In this document: positions 8,340-16,057 of the stretch, one piece after another
Layout of the letters: each line of letters opens with the position of its first letter
Numbering within the stretch: position 1 is the first letter of the stretch
Assembly: GCA_027382625.1 (NCBI GenBank)
Contig: JAJKFJ010004887.1
Span: 1 to 20,225 of the forward strand
Reading direction: 5' to 3'
From: Tetmemena sp. SeJ-2015
Lineage: Eukaryota; Ciliophora; Spirotrichea; Sporadotrichida; Oxytrichidae
Length of the DNA stretch: 20,225 nt
Program-made: the position numbers and the translations under genes
Notes under the pieces: model-generated
What the model was told of the DNA's origin: nothing
The model's database searches: none
The model's input: only the letters and a program-made list of their open reading frames with translations

Positions 8340-8532
8340 TCACTCGCAATCGAAAACTGTGAGTGCAAGGCCGAAAGCTTAGAAAATAGAGAAGGGGTAC
8401 TATGCGTCCAACTTGAACACGTTATCGTTGGTTCTTCCAAATTGCACGTTAAAGCCTTTGATAAAATGAATCATCATACATATATTTATAATGTTTAGCT
8501 TTTAAAAGTTTATTAACTCCTCTCCAATAAAA
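8340..8532 (-). CDS. C-terminal segment of a Tubby-family protein (partial)
   Basis: The minus strand ends with VQFGRTNDNVFKLD and then FQAFGLALTVFDCE followed by TGA. This matches the last strand and buried helix of the Tubby domain, whose consensus contains QFGR, a D-x-x-YP turn, QAFxIALSxF and a terminal CE. A preceding NFQKL resembles the KNFQL motif, although the spacing to QFGR is longer than usual and may hide another IES. Tubby proteins bind phosphoinositides at membranes, which is family knowledge only. The rest of the domain is absent to the right, where the zinc-finger gene begins at 8633. The other pieces must lie elsewhere, one perhaps at 7039-7085. Confidence 0.75.
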
Positions 8533-8632
8533 CAAAATTAATTTCTGAGTGTCTATAGCTAAATCGTATTGAATATGATGATAAATAATAAATAGAATAT
8601 AAACCCATCGACCCACAAATCACAATAATTAA

Positions 8633-10745
8633 ATGGAGCTCAAGAAAAGTCTCTCTCTCCTCAAACAAGAAAATTCCCAAGATAATTAAGACTCACACCT
8701 TGAGTTAACAACTAAATGCTTATATATTTATTTCTTAATCTTAGAGTTGTCTTCTGAGCATGTGAAGACGCTAATAAAATCCAAGTCTGCTAAATTACTA
8801 GGAGGTACTGAGAATTAAAGTAGTGACAAGTCAAGTGGAAAGAACTCAACTCAGATGACTGTCTCAATAGGCAAATTTATATGCGAGTTCTGCTAATAAG
8901 TCTTCTAAAAACCTAGTAAACTAAAAAGACATATTACTAATGTTCATGATGAAGTTGTAAGTTGAAATAGAGAAATTTTAATTAGATTTGTCTATTTCTG
9001 GTTGCTGATAATTGTGTAGAGGCCTTATAAATGTGAGGAATGCAATTAAACTTACAAGAGAAAAGAGCACTTAACCAGGCATTTGAGTTCTGTGCACACA
9101 GACAAGAGAGAAATGGAGTGCCCCTACAGAGAAAGTGAAGGATGTATTTTGATGTTTCCCAATAGGGATCAGCAGCGTAAGCACATTCAAAGGAAGCATG
9201 AGAAGAGGCTATTTTGCGATATCTGCTTTATGAAATAGTTCGAGGAGAAAAGCCAGACCTATTATCAATATTACTTTATTATTTGAACTTAATATTTAGC
9301 TATGAGAATAATTACATGAACGAGGATTTGGGAGAAGTGTAAAAGGCTCTATCAAATATAGACTCTCAATTCGCTGAGATAGAAGTTGAACAATACCATT
9401 TATTATAATTACATGATTATCAAAAGGCTATTATAATTATTTGATGAATACGATATAGAGAGCTCCTGCGCATCTAATTCAATAAAAGCCAGCAATAATA
9501 AGAATACTTCCCCTTCCAAGAACGTTAAAACACCTGAGAAGAGCAAGGGTCTGAATTAAAGTAACCTACAGAGCATGCCAAAGGAGTCAGTGCATTTCAA
9601 CAGGGTTAAAATATTTGACCTGCCCATCTATTTCTAAAAGAAGTCTCAACTCAAGAAGCACATGGCTGAGGTGCACGGTGAGGGCTACGAATGTGTAGAA
9701 CACTCATAACTCTATTATATTCCTCATATAATAAATTATATGTCATATATATAGACTGTGGGAAAAAATTTGCAAAGAAAAAGCTACTGAATGCTCACTT
9801 GGCGAGAGTGAGATAGCAAATCAAGAAAAGCAAAGCCAAGATGTATAACTACAAAGAAGACTAGGATGATGATGAAAGTGATGAAGACGAGGACAGCTGG
9901 AGAGATGAGTTAAACTAATTCTCAATATCTATTCAAATGTGAATTCATTTGAGTCCGAATAGACTGATTAGAAAGGATAGAAGAGCTATAAAAGGCAATC
10001 ATAGAAAGAGTGTGGAAATAAGAGGAAGAGAACGTATAAGCTCATATAAAACGACAAGGTGGGGGAGGATGAATTTGAACCACAAAGTTTTGACTGTAAA
10101 TTCTCCCTGGACGGGAGTTAGCTGCTAAAAAGATAAAAAATAGAGCACACAGAGACATTCAATGAGGTATCTCAAAACGAGTGCTCAGCTTTCAAAGAAC
10201 AACTTAATTATAATAGCGATATTGAAATATTTCAATACTATTCTTAATTAGAGCATTAACAGTTACTGCGACGATAGCCAGACTATCACTGCAAATATTT
10301 TGACGTTTGATGAATAGAAAAGCGTCTTTAGCGTGGGTGACTTCCTGAATCTGAATGGCATGATAAGGAGAGATAGTCTAAACAGTTAATTAAAAAATTA
10401 AACCTTTCATTACTTAAATTTATTTGAAGTAGGCTTGAGTCCTAATTTAACCCCTCTTCCAGATTAAATCACCAGCTCATGGTTTGTCTAAACTGCGGAA
10501 AGGTTCAAGGAATCAGCTAGCAAACCAAAAACTTTATGAGGCATCTGAGTAAATGCAAGAAAAGGAGCGAATAAGGAGGCGAGGGTGCTAAAGAAGAGCA
10601 GAAAGACTATGATGAGCACGAAGGGGAATAAATACAATAAAATAAGAGGAAATACAAAAGCGATGGGATGTTTCTAAACAAGGAAGAAATGGATATGATT
10701 ATACCTAGCAGTGTAACCAGTTCTAATTTCAATAAGTAGGCGTGA
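8633..10745 (+). CDS. C2H2 zinc-finger nuclear protein (585 aa after excision)
   Basis: The ATG at 8633 starts MELKKSLSLLKQ. Zinc-finger elements in order: FICEFCQQVFQ...H...H; YKCEECNQTYKRKEHLTRH; MECPYRESEGCILMF...H...H, with the wider C-to-C spacing seen in TFIIIA-type fingers; a half finger FCDICFMKQF with no histidines; a finger-like FDLPIYFQKKSQLKKH with leucine and tyrosine in the cysteine positions; YECVDCGKKFAKKKLLNAH; and a C-terminal VCLNCGKVQG...H...C. Acidic (DDDESDEDED) and basic (KRKRTYK) tracts suggest a nuclear DNA- or RNA-binding protein. A TFIIIA-like role is possible but not shown. Seven IESs and one intron are removed to give 586 codons. Confidence 0.85.
8702..8743. other. 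IES, 42 bp, pointer GAGTT
   Basis: GAGTT repeats at 8702 and 8744. The insert is in frame without a stop but encodes a hydrophobic AT-rich stretch. Deletion gives DSHLELSSEHVK. Confidence 0.65.
8957..9019 (+). other. Intron, 63 bp (GTAAGT...GTGTAG)
   Basis: Canonical ends lie in phase 0 between VHDEV and RPYKCEEC. The acceptor context TTGTGTAG resembles that of the intron at 17938-17976. Confidence 0.8.
9259..9299. other. IES, 41 bp, pointer CTAT
   Basis: CTAT repeats at 9259 and 9300. Deletion removes a TGA and joins EEKSQT to YENNYMNEDLGE. Confidence 0.6.
9401..9428. other. IES, 28 bp, pointer TATTATAATTA
   Basis: An 11-base repeat at 9401 and 9429. Deletion joins EVEQYHLL to QLFDEYDIESS and avoids a TGA. 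Confidence 0.85.
9696..9751. other. IES, 56 bp, pointer TAGA
   Basis: TAGA repeats at 9696 and 9752. Deletion rebuilds a C2H2 finger core, YECVDCGKKF. Confidence 0.8.
9922..9932. other. IES, 11 bp, pointer TCAA
   Basis: TCAA repeats at 9922 and 9933. Deletion avoids a TGA and gives NQFSNVNSFESEQTD. A 23-bp deletion using TCA is also possible. Confidence 0.5.
10203..10242. other. IES, 40 bp, pointer CTTAATTA
   Basis: An 8-base repeat at 10203 and 10243. Deletion joins AFKEQLN to QSINSYCDDSQT. Confidence 0.8.
10389..10462. other. IES, 74 bp, pointer ATTAAA
   Basis: ATTAAA repeats at 10389 and 10463. Deletion joins RRDSLNSQ to LNHQLMVCLNCG, completing the last finger. Confidence 0.75.
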
Positions 10746-10901
10746 TAAATTTTAAGAGTAAGAGAGATAGATAATCATGAAATTTTTCTCGGTAGTGTAA
10801 CTTAATTAGTCTTTATTTTATAACTTTGCAGAGTTTCCCTAAAACAGTAACCAGATGAAATAAAACTACTTAATTGCGAATTTGAAATTTTTGTATTGAA
10901 T

Positions 10902-12020
10902 TCACATAATCTCATTAATCTCACTGAAGTTTTCATCCTTGGTGGTGTCCTCAAGAGGGATAATTAAGAAATCATTGCACTCCTTCTCTATGCTGCTTCC
11001 TCCAAAGACTATCAGCATGTCTTATCCGACTGCGAGAGAAGCGCAAGATATTCTACCTTCCTAGAAGAATCTAGACTTCTTGCAATTTTGAGGAATCTTG
11101 GTCATGAGGGTCCACTTTTTGCTAGTGATGCTATACCTTACAATAGAATCGAAGAACCTCAACCCATTCGTTCCTCCATAGATTACAAGATGCTCGTCAT
11201 TCACCAAACGGGATACTTGGGAACACAGATCAGATGGAAGATTACCGAGTACTGAAACTTTACCAAGTCTGTCCTCATTCATCATTTTAAACTTAAAAAA
11301 TGAGTGATATGGATTATTTTCATTCAAGTCAATCAGATACATCTGGTTTTAGAAGGAAGCTTCTTCAATTTTCTAGCCAGCAAATATACCTCTCCCTCCT
11401 ACTATTAGCAACTTGTCTTGCTGGTAAAGTTCTGCAGTGTGCATTTCAATTGCTGGCAACAATTTCTCGCTCTCATCTGTCTTAATAGGTTTGAATTTAA
11501 GAGTTTCAAGGTCTAGTTTATATAAGTCTTTGAGTGGGCCATCCTAATTAGCTCCACCAAAGAGATAGGCGCTCTTACCATCATGGCTGAGTGTCATAGT
11601 GTGGGAGTTTCTGACTGCTGGAGTTACTGCTCCATTATCATAATCGTGATGAGTGAGTTGGAAATTGCTGAGACTTAGTGAGAATAGATCGTTATAGAGT
11701 TCTCCTTTTTCAGAATCCTGTCCTCCAAAAAAGATGACTCTATTCCTGTCTTTATCAAAAACGCTAGTCATTGAGTTCCTTGGAGTAAAACCATCCTTCT
11801 CTGAGATCTTTAGAGGCAGAGCTTTAGTAGGTGCTTTTGTAGCTTTGTTCACAGTCACAATCCAGAAGTCATCAAACTGCTCCTCCCTCGAAGCTCCTCC
11901 TGAAATCAAAATTTAGAGATCGGTTTCAGACTCTCTAATTAAAGTTAGAGTGGCTCCTCCACGTCCGGGAATCTTTTCTAAAGAGAGAGATGCACTTTAA
12001 GTACTTGTCTAGCTTTCCAT
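10902..12020 (-). CDS. Kelch-repeat protein, six repeats (372 aa), no IES
   Basis: A single uninterrupted frame of 373 codons runs from the ATG at 12020 to TGA at 10902, reading TAA/TAG as Q. Six GG-containing kelch blades are visible: LISGGASREEQFDDFW, IFFGGQDSEKGELYNDLF, YLFGGANQDGPLKDLY, LIVGGRGIFAG, VIYGGTNGLRFFDSIV and IVFGGSSIEKECNDF. Six repeats suffice for one beta-propeller, a protein-interaction scaffold; no F-box, BTB or other partner domain is attached. The start is chosen because the next in-frame segment upstream lacks propeller sequence and another gene's stop lies at 12117. It is the only long gene in the window without a detectable IES. Confidence 0.85.
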
Positions 12021-12116
12021 TTAAATTTGAATCGAATTTAATTTTATCACTCTCTTAAATAATTTGCAAATAGGCTTCCTCTTAAAGTCAATTAAGAAAT
12101 GAATATGACTTATATA

Positions 12117-12737
12117 TCATGATTAAGATTATTGTTTAATTTAGCTCGAATGAGCATAGAGAGCTTTAGAGTCGGTTATATGGCCCCTTTGAATATACTT
12201 TTTCATCTAAGGGTGTTAAAGATATAGCTGTCTCAATTCCTTATTGTCTAAAATTTTGTCCACCAGCTACCTAGACTATCTAGTAACTTCATCTCTAAGA
12301 TTAATGTCTTATTTCTTCTGAGCAAGAATATAAATTGATTAAAATATTTCTACATTTCTATATTTGGAAGAAGAGTAGTAAGTTAGGAGTTAGTGAATTC
12401 ACTGATTGCCTTCAGCTTCTCTAATTTGGAAGTTGCTTTCTTGTGCTTAGTAAATAAAAAATTAAAGTATAATGATTGATAATTGCTTTTCAAGTGATTG
12501 GTTGTTTAGATCGTAGGCTCCAAACTTCTTAGAAGACTCAATAGCTGAAGCTGAGGTGTCTCCTCCAAAGAAAGAGTGAGAAGTTTATAATACTTTTCTT
12601 AAATGGAAAAAAATAATAAAATAATGACGCATAAAATGATAAGGAAAAAATAACATTTTTATTCCGAACTTGTATTCAAAAATATAGCTATTGAGAAGAA
12701 CTCTAAATTTACTTACACAAAATTTGCGCTGAGACAT
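12117..12737 (-). CDS. Small helical orphan protein (127 aa after excision)
   Basis: After three deletions the minus strand reads MSHSFFGGDTSAS, then a predicted helical, coiled-coil-like region (ATSKLEKLKAISEF, RDEVTRQSRQLVDKIL, NKELRQLYLQHPQMKKY) and ends SQIKQQSQS with TGA at 12117. The total is 128 codons. The early FFGG resembles a kelch motif, but nothing else does. It lies head-to-tail with the kelch gene, 96 bp upstream. The family is not recognised. Confidence 0.7.
12324..12367. other. IES, 44 bp, pointer AAGAA
   Basis: AAGAA repeats at 12324 and 12368. Deletion joins NSQLTTLL to AQKKQDINLRDE. Confidence 0.7.
12444..12483. other. IES, 40 bp, pointer TGCTT
   Basis: TGCTT repeats at 12444 and 12484. 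Deletion joins NQSLEKH to KKATSKLEK. A longer repeat, TTGCTTT (12433 and 12483), gives the wrong frame. Confidence 0.65.
12577..12729. other. IES, 153 bp, pointer TGAGA
   Basis: TGAGA repeats at 12577 and 12730, only three bases after the start codon. The insert is AT-rich, a multiple of three and stop-free. Deletion gives MSHSFFGGDTSAS. Confidence 0.65.
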
Positions 12738-12893
12738 TTTAAAAAAGGCAAATTTATATTCTTCCTACTGGGTAGAAATTTAAACTGGAAACAAAAATAC
12801 GAGGAATTTTTTAGAATTAAAAATCACCTGAACATAAAATATCTATTAAACATTATTCTAGAGAAGCAATTTAAGAATTTGTTAATACATTAT

Positions 12894-15800
12894 TCAAGAA
12901 CCATTTTTTGTTTATAATGAATATTGTCTTTAAAATGATGAAGTAGTTTGATTGAATTTGGATTTGTTGAAGAAACGTCTTTTGTTTGATTAAGCGGTAT
13001 CAAAGCTCTTATTTACTATGAGAGCAGAATTGAGAAAGCTATCACCCTCTGTATTTGAGTGTGCCCCTGCATTACTAGTCGTGTTATCTTAGTTCTTAAC
13101 GTCTTTTTCGAGGAATAGTCTACTCTGAGATTAAAATCCATTACCGCCAAGCTTCAACTTCTAAGGAGTTTAGCTCAAGAATCCTATATTATTCTTATCT
13201 TGATATCTCATCTTCAATTAATTATTGAAAGACAAATGTATAAGTAAAATTATAGCTCATTGCACTCTTTTTATCAGAGGACTTTGAGATATCCATATCT
13301 GTGCAAGTAGGCAAGGGTGAAATATCTCTGATAACTCTATCCAGATTTTGCTCAACTCTTTGAAGCCTGTTTCTTTAATTTCTGATTCTAAACATCTCTG
13401 TGGGGTTTAGCCGTTCGATACTCTCTCTTATCTTTGACTTTAGTTCCTAGTTCATTTTAATGATAAATCTATAAATGCAAAGTGATGTATCATACTGCGC
13501 ACATCCTTTTCTTTCTAAATAATCTTGGAGTCCTGTTATGTTGAAAACATTTTGAACTCACTTAGATAATTGAGGCCACCCTCATCTCCAGTTGCTTGTT
13601 AATTCTGCTGGGAAAAAGTGGATGAGTGATTGTTGTTGAAGTTATTGGCTTTGAGTTTGTGAAGATCAAGTTTGAAATGCTACTAATGACTTTTAGGGTA
13701 ATCTTAATATGAAGAATTGATAAGGGGGTTCGCATTTTCTTCCATCTCAAAGCCCTCGATGATTCTTTAAGAAGGAGTAGCATCCTTTAGTCTTTGGATT
13801 ATTTTTAGAGCATTCTTTTTCTATTCAATCTATCCAATTTCTGCTCAAAATTTATTTTATAAGCAATTTATACTTATATTTCTGCTTTGTTCTGTGGATT
13901 AAACTTGGTATGCTCATAGTTTATTATAAAACTGAGATTATGAATAGTTGGAGATGAAATTCCTTAGGTCGAAAGTGGTGTTGGTCATGCCAAAGAAGCC
14001 TCCTTGCCCATAGACCTTCTTCTTATTGTTTGAACTGATACCTGGGGATGAGCTATCCAGTGGCGACCTCCCTCTTTCTTAAATCATATATAAGGTAAAT
14101 TCATTAATCTACTGAGTTAAGTTCTCCCTTTCTGGGACTTAGAAGCTGTCTATACTTTTCAATAGAGGCGAGCACTCTATTCCTCACTGCACTCTCCACT
14201 TTCTTCATCAAGGGATTTGAGCTCCCTTGAGTTGAGAAGAAGCCACGCTACCCATCATTATTAAAAAAGTTAATGTGTGTTTTTAAATTTGAATCAAGTT
14301 TGTCTTATTTTCGAGAGGAGAAGTTATTGTTGTCATTCTCAACTTAATAAGAAGATTATATAAAGTATATTAGGTTTATCACCTTCGTCTACTGTAGGCA
14401 ATACTACTTTACTAGCCTTGATATCGTTATCATCTGGGTTTGCTCTGCTATTGGGATTAATCGCTCTTAGGAAACTAGAAAGCTTGCTTCCATAAGTAAT
14501 AATATACAAAAAATAAATGATAATAAAATGCTTGATTGCAAAGCCTTCACATCATCTTCCACCGCAAAGGAGACTGAGTTCTTAAATAGAATTTGACTTG
14601 ACGCCTTTCCTGAAAATATATATAAAACTATAAAAAGTAATCTCTCAATTATTTTTTCCTTTGCTCTTAAAGGAACTGCTGTTGGAAAGTTTTTGAGATT
14701 TCTTACTATACTTTTAATTCTACTTTGCTAGCGGCCTCATTCGGTAAGTAGGCTCTTTATCTTAGTCAGACTCTTCTTCTTTCACCGGCTCTAAATCAAA
14801 AAATACTTTCTAAGAAATAAGTTTCGATACTCTTGATCTATAATTCCGTTATGGCGTTTGGCAAACTTCACAAACTCTTTGAAAGGAGACATCACTCTCA
14901 TTGCAAGCCTCCCCCAAAGATAAATATAACTATATGATGAATGTCAAAGTGGATTCTCTAGGTTAGTGTGCTCTCTACTATTCTCTGGGGAATAGTTCTC
15001 GTAGACATCGTCGAACTCAACCTTAGGCCACTCATCTAAGAAGGGCGGGTACTTGGGCATGGTTAATTACTCCTTAAAGTATCTCCGCATCGAGTCATCC
15101 TTCAAAAATAGAAATTCATGTGTCCTCTAATTAAATTTCAGAAACTAGGAAGGATTTAAGTGGTGTTTGGGATTATTTGACTTTGAAATCTAGCTTCTTT
15201 GTTTTTAGTAGAGACTACTGCTGCCTAAGGCAGATTGATTCAGCTAGATCTACCCATGAAGATAAATTATTCCATATAATCACTAAATCAATGCACTCTA
15301 AAGATTAATAGAGTGCGAGCTGCTTATTAGATCTAATTTCATGCTTCCTTTCCTGCTCGATTAAGAGGAAGCAAAAGACTGACTTAGCATTTATTTATTA
15401 ACTCCTCCTGTAGTCTAATTCTGAAGTCTCTGGTTGAAGTTATAGTTCTTTGTGAAGATCTGTTGTTACGTTTTAGAGTCAGGCTTCTAATTTTAGCCAG
15501 TCCCAGTGATCGGCTAATCAGTTCTCCCATAATTCTTTCACTCATAAAGAAACGTAGATAAACAATTTAAATGATCTTTGACAGTTTTGGCTGGTGAAAG
15601 TGAGATTAGATATTGATGATGGTATTTTGAGAACTGATCTGGCCTGACCTGCTTACTAACTTGGTTCTTTGATTACTATAATCCAACTGTTATGGTGATA
15701 TTTTAACAACAATAATATCTTCACATCATTTCTTGTCAATGATTGTTTGAAGGTGCCTATTAAATCAGTGTTGCCTTGGTCGTTATAGTCAGAGCCTTTT

Positions 15801-15928
15801 CTAAATTGCGAATGCCTCTTAGACTGACTGAAAGGAGACAAGTTCTTTTTGCTAGTTGGGCTGTCAACATATAGTGGTTGAGATGCTATCTATTTAGAGA
15901 GTGCTCTTCTCGAAGGTGTCTCCTGCAT
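12894..15928 (-). CDS. Large Q/S/N-rich orphan protein (880 aa after excision)
   Basis: The ATG at 15928 starts MQETPSRRALSKQ and TGA at 12894 ends the gene. The product is low in complexity, rich in Gln, Ser, Asn and Lys, with many TAA/TAG glutamine codons. More ordered patches include HEFLFLKDDSMRRYFKEQ, PKYPPFLDEWPKVEFDD, PLWGRLAMRVMSPFKEFV and KMNQELKSKIRESIERL. No known domain, membrane segment or catalytic motif is seen; a scaffold or regulatory phosphoprotein is possible. Thirteen deletions (twelve IESs and one IES or intron) are needed and leave 881 codons. Pieces are in linear order. The divergent neighbour starts near 16058, so the two share a short upstream region. Confidence 0.75.
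13207..13255. other. IES, 49 bp, pointer CTCAT
   Basis: CTCAT repeats at 13207 and 13256. Deletion joins DKKSAM to RYQDKNNIGFLSQ. Confidence 0.7.
13463..13470. other. IES, 8 bp, pointer ATAAAT
   Basis: ATAAAT repeats at 13463 and 13471, so six of eight removed bases are pointer. Deletion removes a TGA and gives HHFAFIIKMNQELK. Confidence 0.7.
13837..13877. other. IES, 41 bp, pointer ATTTCTGCT
   Basis: A 9-base repeat at 13837 and 13878. Deletion joins FNPQNKAEI to GQIEQKKNALKII and opens a long frame downstream. Confidence 0.85.
13916..13925. other. IES, 10 bp, pointer ATA
   Basis: ATA repeats at 13916 and 13926. Deletion removes a TGA and gives SQSQFYEHTKFNPQ. Confidence 0.5.
14079..14103. 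other. IES, 25 bp, pointer TTAA
   Basis: TTAA repeats at 14079 and 14104. Deletion joins ELNSVDQ to ERGRSPLDSSS. Confidence 0.6.
14343..14382 (-). other. Intron or IES, 40 bp
   Basis: The segment reads GTGATA...TTAAG on the minus strand and is bounded by AAG copies. Splicing (AG/GT) and excision with pointer AAG give the same joined sequence, VDEVENDNNN, so the two cannot be told apart here. Confidence 0.6.
14485..14528. other. IES, 44 bp, pointer TGCTT
   Basis: TGCTT repeats at 14485 and 14529. Deletion joins VKALQSSK to LSSFLRAINPNS. Confidence 0.65.
14606..14654. other. IES, 49 bp, pointer TTTCCT
   Basis: TTTCCT repeats at 14606 and 14655. Deletion joins SSFKSKGK to ASSQILFKNSVS. Confidence 0.7.
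14847..14854. other. IES, 8 bp, pointer CGTT
   Basis: CGTT repeats at 14847 and 14855. Deletion joins KFAKR to NYRSRVSKLISQKVF and gives a stop-free frame. Confidence 0.6.
14915..14944. other. IES, 30 bp, pointer CAAAG
   Basis: CAAAG repeats at 14915 and 14945. Deletion removes a TGA and joins LENPLW to GRLAMRVMSPF. Confidence 0.7.
15263..15283. other. IES, 21 bp, pointer TAAAT
   Basis: TAAAT repeats at 15263 and 15284. Deletion removes an in-frame TGA without changing the frame and gives QSALIYLHGQIQLNQ. Confidence 0.65.
15528..15542. other. IES, 15 bp, pointer CATAA
   Basis: CATAA repeats at 15528 and 15543. Deletion removes a TGA and gives LSTFLYGRTDQPITG. Confidence 0.65.
15666..15717. 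other. IES, 52 bp, pointer TCTT
   Basis: TCTT repeats at 15666 and 15718. Deletion joins LTRNDVK to NQVSKQVRPDQFSKY. Confidence 0.6.
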
Positions 15929-16057
15929 CCAATTATTTTAACTTGTTTAATTCTAGTAATAATATTCATTCTCTTTTTTAATTTTACAAAAATAAAATTA
16001 GCGCAAGCATTTAATGATCATCATATTTCTATAGTGAATGCTCGTGAAGTGAATGAT
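15929..16057. promoter_or_regulatory. Short divergent upstream region
   Basis: About 130 AT-rich bases separate the minus-strand start at 15928 from the first ATG of the plus-strand gene at 16058. An 8-base direct repeat, AGTGAATG, at 16033 and 16048 could bound a further 15-bp IES just upstream of that ATG. No specific promoter motif is recognised. Confidence 0.35.

Noticed and set aside
8068..8760. Long plus-strand frame open under the TGA-only code, starting at ATG 8068
   Set aside because: It is the shadow of the minus-strand signal-peptide exon and the Tubby segment. Those give family motifs, while the plus frame is AT-rich low-complexity sequence.
12560..12716. GTAAGT at 12711-12716 as the donor of a first intron in the 127-aa gene
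   Set aside because: No acceptor gives the right phase. The TGAGA direct repeat with a 153-bp deletion gives a natural start.
13562..13783. Minus-strand frame with a hydrophobic, basic product
   Set aside because: The 9-base pointer join at 13837/13878 puts the true minus frame elsewhere, giving a long Q/N-rich reading consistent with the rest of the gene.
15232..15335. Repeats AGATT (15232/15302) and TAGATCTA (15245/15328) as IES ends
   Set aside because: Both lead to frames that stop within 50 codons. The 21-bp deletion with TAAAT leaves one open frame for the whole following region.
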